This document shows positions 23,790 to 38,000 of a DNA stretch of 64,000 nucleotides, piece by piece (the first letter of the stretch is position 1; every line of letters begins with the position of its first letter). The stretch covers positions 12,254,883 through 12,318,882 of the forward strand of contig OZ034979.1 of NCBI GenBank assembly GCA_964030785.1. Direction: 5' to 3'. The position numbers and the translations under genes are program-made. A model generated the notes under the pieces. It saw nothing but the letters and a program-made list of their open reading frames with translations, did not search any database and had not been told where the DNA came from. This stretch comes from Siderastrea siderea (Eukaryota; Cnidaria; Anthozoa; Scleractinia; Rhizangiidae).

Positions 23790-26014
23790 GGTTGACAATT
23801 TTTCCTTACGAAATAATATTGCCGAAACACGCGCAAAGGAAGACAATACCAGTATCCACACAAGCAAGCAAAAAGTTTCTACCCAATTTGGCTCGCTTAA
23901 TTAGAGCACTGATTTTTGGTATTGTTCTGTATGAATGGCTCATTAATGCAACAAAATTTACCGTTGTTAGACGCAATGTTTTAACTATTCCGAACATTTT
24001 AATTTTTTCGTGAAAATTATAGTGTCATTTCCGAGTTACTGAAAAAGGACGACCTATCTTCGCGGGGGGGTGTCAGCGAGGCAAAACTTCAAAGCCGTTT
24101 ATAGGCCATACGATGAGAACTGAGAGTGGTTCTATAGCAGAAGTGAGTCATCTTGCGTATATCTATAGATCTGCAAAATATGACACCAGTAACAAAAATG
24201 ACACAATTTTCCAGCTATGCCGCCAGACTATATATCACAAAGGAAAATGGAACAAAGAAGTACACTTGGCTATGCTGTTTTGCGATGTATATCTATACCC
24301 GTCATTTGTTCTAAGCTATCACGTTTGAAAGTCATCAGTTTGGATCTCTATAAAGTAATAATTCCTTCTTTTTACTTACCGTGTGGTACTAAATTTTTGC
24401 TTGTTGTAATTTTTGCGATTTTTGCGGGTTTTTGAACGATCCGCAAAAAAATAAATTCGCCCAAAAAAAAAAGTTACCGCAAAATTACGCCACTGTCGAA
24501 ATTACTTGCAAACTGCATCACCGTTTTCATGTCGTATAAAATTGTGTTGGTTCCCAGTAAAAAGGTCTCTTTCATTCATAAACAGAAAGAAATGAGAAAC
24601 AGAACATTCAGAAATAAAACGATGAAATTGAAGTCGGAAACACAACAAGGACGTAGCTACTAAAAGCTTTTCAGAAAAGGATCGTCTAAAGGTACTAATT
24701 GATTAACCGTTTAACGTGTTTTACATCTGCATGTTGTTCACATGTATTTTGATTGCATGTACTCAAAAACCGTGAATGTTTTAATTGCAGTAGAACTGGT
24801 CTTCCTGAAAATCGCACAAATTAATCCCCAGCAAGAAAAAAACAGTTTTTTTTTGTCCAATTGCAAAAATTATTTCCCTCAAAACACAAAAATATCACCA
24901 AAAGTTAAACTCCCGCTAATATTTAGGGATGAACGCTATTTGTACTAGATATGCAATGCTTTCGAGTATTTTCTCCTGAGAATTTCCAAAGATTACCAAG
25001 GTATCCTGAGGAAGATTCGAAGATCTTTCGGGCTAATAAGAAGCCAGTCTGAGCGCGGTGCTTCCTTAGAACGATATCCAGTGTAAGCAAGATTGTAGGT
25101 GAAGACAACAGACATTTATAACAGATAACATCCCCTAAGTATTCTCTGTCAAAGTGCGATCATGCATATCAATAATAGTTGATTAAGTTGACAGAGCTGG
25201 GCGCTATCCTTTCAGTCTCACTTACAGCAGATTCAGATTTGTCAACTGGGCAAACAATCCGTGCTGAAGAATCCTAACTTTATTCGATTGTAAAAATCTG
25301 AAGTAACAAGCACATACATGTAAAGAAATAGCAGTTTTTACAACTCCTACATATAACTAACTATTAATCCACGAGCATTGGAAGTGAGATTATAATCACG
25401 TCGTGTCCAACAAGCACGAGTGGAACAACTATTTTATTGAATGCTCAACTTCGGCAATCGTAACTGAATATTCTTTTCCATGAATTTGCCTGAAAGTGAA
25501 CCCTATTATGCGTGGTTGTATTGCAGAATCTGTATATAAGTTGAAACAGGACATTCAAGTCATTCAACGTTTGCCCTGATCAACGGCAACAAAAAAATTT
25601 TAACATTAAACGCAAAGTACCTGTAAGGAGATTTGAAAAGCCTTGACAGTTAATGACAGAATATGGAAACATTGCAAAAACCAAGCAAGACGGCTCCTGA
25701 GTAAAATATGTGTTCAGTTTGATGCCCGAAAAAAAAATAATCAAGCTGTGCTCAGCCTCTAGAATGACCTTTCGAGCTTGGATTTACAGATCAGATCCTC
25801 AAAATATTGGAGGACAATTCGGAACACTTTCGGGCTTTTTGAGAAACACTTTTCGAAAGCGAACGAGCCAAAGAAAGCCCCGAAATGTATTTCAGACCGA
25901 AAAGTTTCAGGACTATTTTTGAGAAACGAGCACCAGTTTATTCCTTGGCGGCTCCGCTTTTAGGCATGGCTAAATCTTTATATTCGGTAATACATAAAAG
26001 TATCTATTACGTAC
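23790..26014. other. Non-coding DNA with a dispersed repeat
   Basis: No gene was recognised. The stretch at about 25640-25975 resembles 56245-56520 (shared CTTTCGAG..., CACTTTTCGAAAG and GCCCCG blocks). The GGCTCCGCTTTTAGGC terminus at 25949 recurs at 41098. Confidence 0.5.
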
Positions 26015-26086
26015 AAGGCTACTAATTTGGCCAAGTTGGAAAAGACTCCATCAGGAAGTATCTCAATACCGTTTGAAGACAAATCC
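26015..26086 (-). CDS. LRR exon (72 bp), last one seen
   Basis: Acceptor AG above 26086 and donor GTACGT below 26015. It encodes DLSSNGIEILPDGVFSNL then AKLVAL, with phase-2 ends. No further LRR or LRR C-cap exon was recognised between 1 and 26000, so the gene either continues outside the window or ends in a form I cannot see. Confidence 0.65.
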
Positions 26087-29000
26087 CTAGAAGATCAAAC
26101 AATAAAGGTTATATGTAAACAACAACAGTCTGTCTTGTTAAGACGGGGTCTGTAAGGCACTTTCTTTTAGTTCTACAACTTTGTGGTCGCAGTAGGTCGT
26201 CCAAGGTCACGATGATTGATTGGTTTCTAAATGATGTTCTATGGGAGTGGGGATGCGAAGAGGTCTCATGCTTTCTTGGGTAAGGGCTAGGCCTCCACCA
26301 TGCTTAGTTGGGGGTTTTAGGGGACTCTGAAAAATGGTGTTCCGACAAACTGTTGTACGCAACAATTTTAAAGAGGGTTTTGAGCGTTATACGGGTCAAA
26401 ATACGCCATTTTAACGGTGAAAATCAAATGAGAAAGCTCTGAAAGACTCGCTTCAAATGGACTGGACACTAAAGGGCTCAAAACTGTTCGAAGGAACGAA
26501 AAAAATTGTTACAGGAGAGAAAATAGCATTTTCTTCAAAGGAGAAGACTTATCCGAATGTCGGCAACTGATAAATGAGGCTATATTTCGATCCTTGGAGT
26601 TCCTGAGGCTTTGCGTAGCCTTTTCTGGATAAATAGGAGATTAAATTACACGTAAAACTATTAGTTTATTTTTTTTGTTGAAACATCTGCCACTGTGCTC
26701 GCACAGAATATGCCGATTCATTCATTTGGAAACTAGCTGATATGAAGAGGGAACAAAAAAGCTAAAATCTACACTAGGTTAATGTTGTCTAATTCGTTGA
26801 TAAACCACAGGTTTTCTTGTTATGTTTATATCCCGTACAGTGTAACGCGGTCGTCACCTTAATGGTGATTTTCAACTCCATGCGGAAAAAACTCTTCATC
26901 ATCCGTCACCTACTCTCGACTAAAACGGTATGGCTCGACCTTTTATGTCATCTTTTCTTGTCATTACTTTGGTTATGGATGAAGGGTTTCGCATGGCATT
27001 GCTGCAACTGCACAGTCCTCGAAGCAGTCTTCGGGCCTCCACAGACTAGACATTTAGTTGTCGACAACTAGATGTTATCGACAACTAAATACTGTCGACG
27101 ACTAAAAACGCCGTGTGTGAGATTAGTTGTCGACAACTAAACGCTAAAGTTTTAGTTGTCGACAACTAACGTCAACTAACCAGTTTCCCTTTTTGAAAAG
27201 GAAAACTGCCTAGTTGTGGACAACTACGTTTTTGACCGTTTTTCCCGTGTGTGGCAATGATTGGTTAAGCTGTCAACAACTATCATAACTGCGTTGTCAG
27301 TGGTTAGCGGTTTTTTTTCTGGGAACAAAAATAGGGAGCTAACGCAAATACGACGGCGACGGCTAAGAACCTCACAGAACAAAAGCTTTAATTAGCAAAA
27401 CAATGACTTGGCACGTGCGTTATACTTTTTGGCTCATTTCTTTGCCGTCCTGTGCTCAACTACAACGCGATATGACCAAATTCAAAGTTTTGTCTAGAAA
27501 GTGAACACACGACAGTGTATTTTTTGTTTTTCTCCCTGAACTTTGATGGGTCCATACAAATTCAGCTCCTAGATAGTTCGGCTAAATTAGACAGATTAAG
27601 CGAGTCAGAAAAGTTGCGAAAAAGTTTAAGATTGTAAAGGTCATTTTAAAGCGACGTTATTCTTCGCGTTGCCGTCGTGTTTGCGTAAGCACCCCAATGG
27701 CGGAAGGCTGCTGGCGAAAAAACTCATGAAAGAAAGCATTCTTTTCGGAATACCGACACCGTCATTGAAAGCTCAAACTGATAATAGTCTTGCCGTTATC
27801 GCTGCTGCTTGTTCTAAAAAAAAACTTTTATCGTCAGACCTCTTGTCGAAAGGGGTTAACAGGATAGCAGAAGGTACGTTCCAGAGAATTCTGGTCAACT
27901 TGCCGCGAAAACTGGGAAAAGAAAGACTACATTGCGAATCTACGCCGTAATAAGTAAACTTTTTTGTTAATCGTTGAAAGATTGACACCTTATATCCATG
28001 GGGAAACAAGAAGAATTAGGCAGTCGATAGGTTTGGATGAAAGAATAGCTATGGCATTATGGAGGTGCTGAAGCGGTGACTCTTGTAGGACAATCTCCTG
28101 AATGTTTGGAGTAGGAGAGTCCACATATACAGCCCACTTGTCTTCAAGTAACACAGTCGATATGCAAGGAGTTTGGCCCGGCGTATTTGGCGACCCTGAC
28201 TCATGAAGAGCTCGAAAGACAAGATGAACGTTTTGAAAGAGGGCGGGGTTTTCCGATGTGTATAGGGGGAAGAGATGGAACGCACATCCCAATACGTGGC
28301 TTGTTTGGCAGAAGAAAGCTCGTATGCTGTTTCAAAGGTTTTTATTCTCTAAAGTTACAAATAGTAGCCGAGGCAGATAATCTTATTCTTGCGGCTACAA
28401 TGGGTCATGCAGGAAATTTTCATGACTCAACAATCATGGAAAAACATTCTTTCTGGAAAAATAGAGAGGATATTTTCCCACTTGGAGTCAGAGTTATTGA
28501 GGGTGTGGAAGTCCCTTATCTTGAAACTGGCGATTCAGCTTTTCCAATTACGACAAGGTCAATAAAGCCCCATGCGCACAATAAACTGAAAGATGCCGAA
28601 GCCTATTACAACAACAGGCTTTCAAGTCTGAGGATGGTAGTTAGAACAAACATTTGGACTGCTGAAGGGAAGATTTCGAATTCCCTTGTCAAGAAACGAG
28701 TCCTCGATCCCTACTGTAAATGTCATCAGTTTCACAATGGCTTGCTGTATTTTACATAATATGTGCATTTTCAGGGAGGTTACGTTTAAGTATGCGTGGA
28801 TTATTGCAAGAAAGGATATCCATATACTAGGCAATAGTGAAGAAGATGATGTTGATATCGTTGACAGGAATTTAGCAGGGGCTGCTGATGCAAAAGAAAT
28901 CCGAAAAGCCCTCACCGTCTGTTTGAATCAAAAGTGTGAAGGACAGGACTTAAAGGAAATCCCATTATTGAACAATCAAACAATCTGTCGTTTAGATGCA

Positions 29001-32000
29001 ACTTTATTCACAAATTATTTATGTAGGGAGTATTCCACGGGGTCTTCATAGTTATGGAAAACAGACAAGGAAGCTATTTTCTCCGACTGCTTGAGTTCCC
29101 TAGCAACTAAAATCTAAAGCTAAAACTTCCTCTGTTAATCTCAATGCCCCTTTACTGCAGAAGTTAAACCGATGTCAACTAGAAGTTGTTGCATAGCTTG
29201 ATAAGATAGTGGAGAGACCTGCATTAATGTTTGGTTTTGTTCCACTGTATTGTAGCAGAAACTGTTGAAACCTCAATGATCATCCATAACATCCTTATAA
29301 CACAACTGAATCAAACGTGCTAGTTTGTAACATTTTAAATATCAAATCAAAAAAGCTCTTCTTGAATATGATGTCTTCCAACTGATTGAATTCTCAGTAA
29401 TATGTAACACTGAAATATGAACATCTAACAACTATAATCTTGAGTTCTGTCAACAAACTAGCTGTCCAGGGAGTCCTACAAATTTAAGTAAGAATTACCA
29501 TAATTACGGGAGATGTGCTGTTGGCTCCGATTGAAATCAGGAAAATTGCTAGTTCTAGGATTACCACATGTTACAAATGGCTGTTGCTGTATTTGCCCCC
29601 GGAGAAAGCCCCAGACTGCATTGTGCCGCCTGCATTGTACCTCGTTCTCATCAGTTCTAACTCATATGTCCTTTTGTTCTCTCTTCTTTGTTTCAAGCTT
29701 AAGCCTCTGAAGCTCCCTATCTTTCTCCCTCTCTTTAGCTTCATGCTCAAGCCATAACAACAGGTTATTTTTGCGCCTTTATCTTGTGCTTTACTTGTCT
29801 CTCCAATTGCTGATGCCAGCAGGACAGCTTTGCTGATTTACGTTTGACACCTTTATCTCTTGCCATTTTATCAGCCGCTCTTCTCTTCTTTCCGGGAGCT
29901 CTACCTTCACTTTCTTCCTCACAGTCCACTGACACTTCATCATCACCATCTTCACTGTTAGCATCAGCTCTATCAACTTCATTATTGGCCATTCCATCAA
30001 TGGTTAATGTGCCCTAATTGCCTAATTGCTTCGGATTGATTGCTTCGGAGCTGTTAAGACAAATCAAAAATACTCATTGAGCACATATGACAAAAATACC
30101 ATATCATACATGAATACAGGTCTTTCATATTTGCTACACACCCTTTTTCCAAACAACAAGGGTGTAGTCAGAATGTTTGCGAAGTAAAAAAAACAGCTTT
30201 GAGATTTCAAGTAAAACTCTCAGCAACATCCAACCTCCCCTCCCACAGAATCCCCTTTCGTACCTGAAAGTAACATTTAGGTCCTGACTGTCTAGCACCA
30301 CATTGATATCTCTTCATCGCTTCGGCAATGGTTAGAACCCAAGGACTGTTCTTCACTCCCGATTTTGTTTTGATTATGTCTTTCGCTTTAATGTACTCGC
30401 CAAGAAGCAAGTTCCACATCCGTTTAACCCCTTTGTAGCTTCGGGCTTCATAACCTCTTTCCACCGGCTGGTCACAGACTATTTTGTATAAAGCTGTCTT
30501 GACCTTGTTTGAGAGGGATTTTGACCTCAGTTTCACAAGTATAGTTTCCTCAGCATTGACCGGCTCCTCGTTGCAAATAATGACTGCTATATCTTGTTTT
30601 CCGGGGTTAGAAAATCTACTTTCTCGGGTGTTCTTCTTACTGACGCACGCCATTTTGGAAACGTACTGCATTATGAGCATGCGTAGTGAACGTTCGTTCC
30701 CAAGCTCTCGCTGGCCTGACTAAGTTGTCGACAACTAACATTCCAGTGTGTGAAATGCTTGCATAGGAAAGAATTAGTTGTCGACAACATTTAGTTTTCG
30801 ATAACATTTAGTTGCCGACAACTAAATGTCTAGTCTGTGAAGGCCCTTATTGTTTCACTTTATACATAAAGCCTTGCCAGCTTTTTCAACCCTACTTAAC
30901 AACATGACGCATAGATTCGAGGAGGTGAAATCTGTTTTACGCATTAATATAATAACAACTGTAAAAGTAATACGAATAAACTATTGAGGTAATAAAAACG
31001 ACTAACCGTACAGGTAATGCATTTATGACCTATCATAGATGTTATCACGATTTTCGCCATGAACGTAATATGCCGGTTATCAAAAACACATCTAACTCAA
31101 AATTCTTTAAAGTGCTGAAGTACCTCTATTCTTGACCCTCTTATTTAAATATTCACTCTAGACATAAAAATTGACATGGAATATCCATATAATATTCACT
31201 AAGTGAAGAGAAGTCAACATGGACAAGTGAACAACATGATAAACATATTAAACCAAGTTAATAACGTAGAACTGTGTTAAACGTAACTGAAGATTTTGTA
31301 ATGTATTAAGTATCTCAAGACAAGCCTTAAAGTCCTTGAAACTTTCCTTGTGTACTCTCGCCTTTTTTCATGACCTTTACACATTTCTGTTTTCTTGTTT
31401 TCCTTCTTATTCTTTCATTTAGAAATCACAATTTCTCATTTTCTACATGCATACATCAGTGTTATCTTTCATTTTGTCTCAGCAACGAACTACAATATAT
31501 TTCTTATTTAAACTTTAACTTTTTATTGTATTGCTTTTTCATTATCTTGCTTTTTATTGTATTTTCTGATTTCATAGTACTGTATTTTTTATGATAGTAA
31601 CGACATTCCACATTAAGATATTTGCACTGAAAGAGGTAGTGTTTATACATGTTGTGCTGTACCTAGAATAACTGTAAAAAAAAAAGTAGCCGCCTAATGC
31701 TACTTTAATAGGCCCGGTTTATATTACTCTTGGAGAAATTGACAGAAAGGTTATGCAAAATATGAATAAAGTTTGCAAGTAATGCAATACAATCCATTTT
31801 CTTTTATGGTATTATATTGCACAACACGGCTGAACTAGTAGTATTTCCCAGTAGTAAGTAGTTAAGTTCCAGTTCTAGTTTAACAGGAAAATAAAGACAA
31901 GATCTCCTGCTATCCTTTCGAAGTAGCTCAAACACGAAACACTACAGACCAAGTAGAGAATTAATTGAATAGCATAGTTGTGCCAATCCGTTGAATCCGT

Positions 32001-35000
32001 GTTGGATGAAGCATTCTGTCATGTGTGAATACGGTATCGCGATCAGCGTAAATCCTTATAATTACTCAAGCAATAAGACGATTACTCATTTATCGTATGA
32101 CCGACAGATGACAGACGTGATTAGCAGTAAAGGCATTATGTTCACATTATTTGCTAAACAAAAACCACTGAACCGTTGCAAACAACTACCTGTACCTCAC
32201 AAAAGACTTATCAACGGCACCAACAAGAAAGACAAACAATAGACAAACCGACTTATCTTCCCAACAATAGACAAACGGTAATTTGAGTAACGAAAGACGG
32301 ATTGAAAAGCACCAATCACTCTTTACAGTCTTCAAAGCGAATCACGTGACAGTTTAATTGACAGACGACTAAAAGCATCGAGAATTCGTCGACCAATCAG
32401 GTCAACAACCAGAGACTCATAACACCTACTTCACTTGATTGTGATGATGACTTCACAAACAGTCCTTCTCAGGGCTACACTCACCCGGAAGATCATACCA
32501 CACCGACTTATATGACCTCTAGGTTCAAACCATTTACAGAGTAAAATACAAAGCTTAAAACTCCTGGGGCACATTGATGAACCTCGGATAACTCTCGTTC
32601 TTTATCGAATTTGGACCAAAACTACAAGTAAAGTTAATTGGGTTTTCAATTAAAAAACGACGGTGGAATCGTCGTCAACAGACCCAACGTTGAACACGAC
32701 ACTGCAGTTGTAACATCCGTCTACTGTAAGAAAGTGGTGCCTGAGACTGTCAGAGCTGGTTGGATTTTCGAGATGATTTTGTTGTTGGTCTTGGCCGCTT
32801 GTGATAAGGCCAGAAGTAGAACACGTGGCAGCTGAATTTGGAGCGACACAAGGATGCTGTCGTATAGTGACATAACTCCTTGGATTTCCATCGACCTTAC
32901 TGATAATATGAGAGATACACCATTATGTTCTGATTACCCTCATCGTAGACTTTCGGAGATCGTACGTGTGCAAATTGGATTTTCAATGACTGCCCTCAAA
33001 TTCTTGCCCGGAGGTTCCTAGTCCTGGGTGGTTTGTCAGACACTGAAAGAAGCCTAGCTTCCAGTGTTGTGCCTTGTGCCAATGTATGAGCTCGTGATCT
33101 TGTTTGTGGAATTTACCCGAATGTCTTGGCATTTGAACCACACTCTAGATCTTGTGTGGAGATTTGGGATGGGTGCAAAGTTCGATGGCCCAGAGGACTT
33201 CCTCACGACAGAACAGCGAATTCAATTTTGAGCTCAAAGTTTTTGAGCTTCATTTTGTTATGCCCTTGCCTAACCCTCTAGCCAAATTGTCCGGCGATCA
33301 ACCACATTAAGTTGTTGTCGAGTCTATTGGCCTACCACAGAATTTCCTCCCCTTGAAGGGTCCAAGTTTTCGCTGAGTTAGTACGTTTCCTACAGACGAA
33401 GGTACGCAACTGACAACCTTTCCTTTCAAGTTCCTTATTAGGGTTTCAGAATTCCCTCTCGAGTCAAGAGCACCTTGAATGAATTTGAGACCGTCAGTGA
33501 AGCTCTTATTTTTCCTCTTTGTTTCGAACTCAGGCATGAAATGGTTGAGTAATGAAGAGCAGGTTTCGAGTTTGTCTTTGTGTTTAAATAATCTGGCCCG
33601 TGTTAACGGACGTTTTGCCTCTGCTTATATTTTTCTTTTTTGTTTGTTATCTTAGTTTTGCTAAGACTGACCCGCTTGTCACGGGAAAGCCCTCGGCCAA
33701 TTGTCAAAGTTTTCAAATCGCCGCCTTCCGCATTTTTTTCAGTCATGCAACAATAAAACTAGCCATGGATAGATACACTTCATTTTAACTCACAGTTGTT
33801 CCAGATTGTTAAGGTTTCCGAAGACTCCATCCGGTAGAAATAAAATAGCGTTTGAAGATAAATTCCTGTGAAAGCATCGCAATAAACAGCAGATAAGGAA
33901 GTGAACAAATTATTGGTTATCTTTCCAATTACAGTATTGGAGAGGAGATGAATGATTTTTCTTTTCGTCACTACATTCTATACCATCGTTATCAACATCA
34001 ATATCACCATCCCCACTATCACTGAAAAAATATCATCATCGTTTCCATCATAACCATCTTTCACGTCGTCATCATTATTATCATCGGCATGATGCATCGA
34101 ATATCGAGAAACGCGTATTGTGCATAATTTACAGTGAGTACAACACAATCGAAACATAAATCGAATATCGTCCAACCCAACAATTTCTTTTATTATTTTT
34201 TTGCTGATATTATCTTTACTAGGTTTTTCTTTTTTATGCTGGGTCTCCTGTTCTTTACTTACAAATATTCAAGATTGTTCAGGTTGGCAAACACTCTTTT
34301 AGGGAGAAATGCAATGGAGTTTGAAGGCATATACCTGTGAAAATACATGTACATCATCTTTAAAACCAAAGTAATCGAACTGATCTTTGATTCTTTTTAT
34401 TTCTTTTAAAGGCACCCTCAGTTTATTAAGGTGATCATGAATAAATTCAAATGCATTGCGCATCTTTTCTGCTCACAATTTTTGGCGTGATTAGCTTGCG
34501 CAAGAGCGCCCGTACGTTCAGAACTTGATAGTTTTTCTTTGAAACTGAGCTGTTCAATGAAATAAATAGTCGTTTCTCCTAAACGAGATCGGTGACCCAA
34601 TTTTTTAATGCATAAATTTAAAGCCATACGGTTGAGTACCATATATCGCGATTTTAAGAATAGTTAAAAATTCTATAACACGTTTTTAGGTACAGCAGGA
34701 TATATGCGCACGCACGCACGCACGCAAAGAATTCGTTAATTTATTTCGTAATCTTAATTCCTCATCAACTAAAATAGTATACAATACAAGATATATGTCT
34801 ACTTTGGACTGCTGCAATATTTCAATGTGAGCAATAACGCTCTAACGACGTCATACTTTTCATTTCTGATTACTAGGGTTTCTCAGAAAAACCTGGCGGG
34901 TGCATAGTTGCTATTAATGGCTATCCATGCTGCACAAAAAAGAGCTGTGACCGCTTTGTTTTATAGCATGTTCGCAACATAATTACCAGTTGGACCGAGT

Positions 35001-38000
35001 TTTAGAGAATTTTAATTTTTTTTCTGTTTCTATGGAATCACCTTAAATGGGGTAGACATTAGCTGGCGAGTTTATAACCAAGGAAAAGCGTTGACCATTA
35101 CCAGGATCGCAGTGATTCTGTCTTTACGATGTGCTGAGTAATATATTTTTTACTTACAGCCATTCCAGATTTCTTAAGTTGGCAAAAACTGCGTCCGGTA
35201 ATGTAGTAATAGCGTTTGAGGACAAATACCTGTAAAAAAATTTCATTGAAGACTGAAAGAATTGTTGCTGTTGTTATTTTTCAGAATTGATGTTACTTTT
35301 AGTACACAGTTATATACACCTATGCACTATTTATCATTACATATTTAAGCAATTCATTTCTGGGCCTCCAGGAAGGCAGGGCCACAAGTTTAATCGGGGA
35401 GTTTATATTTTGACCGTTTTTTTTTTTTTTTTTTTTTTTGCTAAGACCTTTTACCACGGCAACAGAGCTGTTAACAAACCAGACTACAAATTGAGCTTTG
35501 TTTTTATGGAGAAATCTAACCGCTACATTTTTTCCTCTATTTATCAGCAAAAAGCTCTGAAATGAAAAACATGCAAGTGTTGTTTTTTTGCGACCACACT
35601 CTCTCCCTTCACAGAGATATAACAAACCGTTTCAATTGCAATCATTTTTAAAAGATATAAAATCTGTGCTAACCATGCGAAACTGTTCAGCCACCCTAAG
35701 AGCGGCTTTTAGGGACTATCGAGCAAAATCTGAATTTTGTTACAGGGGTTAGTTTTTTAAATAAATGTTTATTAAAATAAAAAAACACTTTTTTATAACA
35801 ATGTTTCTTTCTGCAAAGGTTAAAATCTACTTCCCAGCCATTTTATGTTTGCTAATAAATGATCCTAAGCAAGCATTAATCTCCAGAAGCCCTCTTTACG
35901 TTTCCTTTGACTTACAATCCCTCCAGATTTACCAGGTGGGTAAACGCTGTTTCTGGTAGATGTGTTATAGCATTAGAACTCAAGTCTCTGTGGAAAACAT
36001 TGAATCACCAGATATATAAAAAAACTTTTTAGGAAGCCCGTGCGAAGTGGAGCCGTCTTTAGTTTTCCTGCACACATTCCTTTGGTAGGTTCTTGAAGGT
36101 TAGGGATGATTGATTCGTATGTTAATAATATATATTGGGACGGGAGGGGCGGGTAAAATTGAGTTACCGATATATATTTACGATACTAGTTTTTGGAAAG
36201 TGATCCTGAATTAAACTTGTAGAAAAGAATGGTTTTCTACAAGCAAACTTGTTGTTGTTAAGCAAACGTTTTAAACCCAAAATTCTAGAGCGAAACATTT
36301 GTAATTTTTTTAGTATTATATTAGTTTATAACCAAGGAAAAGCGTTGTCTATTACCAGGATAGCAGTGTCGCTGTCTTTACAATGTGCTGAGTACTATGT
36401 TTTTTACTTACAGCGATTCCAGATTTCTTAAGTTGGCAAAAACTGAGTCTAGTAATGACGTAATAGCGTTTGAGGCCAAATACCTGTGAAAAATATCATT
36501 GAAGACTGAAAGAATTGTTGCTGTTGTTGTTTTTCAGAATTGATGTTACTTTCATTACCCAGGTATATATAGACTTATGCATTATTTATCATCATATTTA
36601 AGCAATTCACTCCTGAGCCTCTAGGAAGGCGGGGTCACAAATTTAGTCGAGGGAGTTTATATTTTGACCGGTTCTTTGTGCTACCACCCTTTTTACCACG
36701 GCAACAGAGCTGCCAACAAACGAGACTACAAATTGAGTTTTGTTTATTCGCAGAAATCTATCCGCTACATTTTTCTTCCACTTATCAGCAGAGCACTCTG
36801 ACAAATACTCATGTGCGGTGTTCTCATAAAATATCAAGAGACGAGTTTTTAGTAATTCGCTGTTCTTGTTATGACGTTTCGTTTTTGGACGCTAAACCGA
36901 ACGGTGCAATTTTTTTTCGTTCAATGCACAATCACAAAATTTAATTGCTTTATCACGGTAACAATGAAAAACATGCAAGTGTTGTTTTTTTGCGACCACA
37001 CTCTCTCCCTTCACAGAGATATAACAAACCGTTTCAATTGCAATCATTTTTAAAAGAAATAGGATCTGTGCTAACCATGCAAAACTGTTCAGCCACCCTA
37101 AGAGCGGCTTTTAGGGACTATCGAGCAAAATCTGAATTTTGTGACGGGGGTTAGTTTTTTAAATAAATGTTTATTAACTAAAGAAACACTTTTTTACAAC
37201 AATGTTTCTTTCTGCAAAGGTTAAAATCTACTTCCCAGCCATTTTATTTTTGCTAATAAATGATCCTAAGCAAGCATTAATCTCCAGAAGCCCTCTTTAC
37301 GTTTCCTTTGACTTACAATCTCTCCAGATTTACCAGGTGGGTAAACATTATTTCTGGTAGATGTGTTATAGCATTGGAACTCAAGTCTCTGTGGAAAACA
37401 TTGAATCACCAGATATATAAAAGAACTTTTTAGGAAGCGCATACGAAGTGGAGCCGTCTGCACACATTCCTTTGGTAGGTTCTTGAAGGTTAGGGATGAT
37501 TGATTCGTATGTTAATGATATATATTGGGATGGGAGGTGCGGGTAAAATTGAGTTACCGATATATATTTACGATGCTAATTTTTGTGAAGTGATTCTGAA
37601 TTAAACTTGTAGAAAAGAACGGTTTTCTACAAGCAAACTTGTTGTTGTTAAGCAAACTTTTTAAACCAAAAATTCTAGAACGAAACATTTGTAATTTTTT
37701 TAGTATTAGACAACAAATTGCCTCATGTTGAAAATAACTGCGCCTGTGCTGCCTGTTGGCATTTTCGCAAAAACTTGGTGGAGGGAGACGATAAAGAAGA
37801 CTGTTGAGAAGAGGTACTAATTCATGGAAAATTTTAGGCTGTTTTTTGGACTACGGAAACCGTGTTATATTGCCTAATGTGTTCCTAGAACTGATTAAAC
37901 ACAACCAGACGAGATGCTGTTTTAAAATCACATTTAAAATGTCAAGTGGAAACACTTGAGTAGAACTTTCTAGGAAACGTTCCTATCTTAAATGGATTGC

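Larger units (their letters stand above)
27034..30846. mobile_element. PIF/Harbinger-type DNA transposon, inactive
   Basis: Terminal inverted repeats GGGCCTCCACAGACTAGACA (left) and GGGCCTTCACAGACTAGACA (right, reverse complement) bound 3.8 kb. The element holds a broken DDE transposase on + and a Myb/SANT-like accessory gene on -, the normal two-gene layout of Harbinger elements. Right flank TTA and left flank TTC would be a mutated 3-bp target duplication. Both ends carry many copies of TAGTTGTCGACAACTA. It lies in an intron of the minus-strand LRR gene. Confidence 0.88.
35069..37708. repeat. Tandem segmental duplication carrying two LRR exons
   Basis: Copy 1 (about 35069-36323) and copy 2 (about 36324-37708) share a start (TTTATAACCAAGGAAAAGCG) and an end (CGAAACATTTGTAATTTTTT), with long near-identical stretches between. 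Each copy carries one YLxSNAIT exon and one DLSSNAITHLP exon. Copy 2 has about 150 bp (roughly 36803-36965) missing from copy 1; copy 1 has a poly(T) run (35419-35440). The duplication adds two repeats in frame. Confidence 0.85.

Noticed and set aside
27669..27950. 93-codon + frame upstream of the transposase
   Set aside because: It overlaps the MITE end and shows no Harbinger N-terminal similarity; probably chance.
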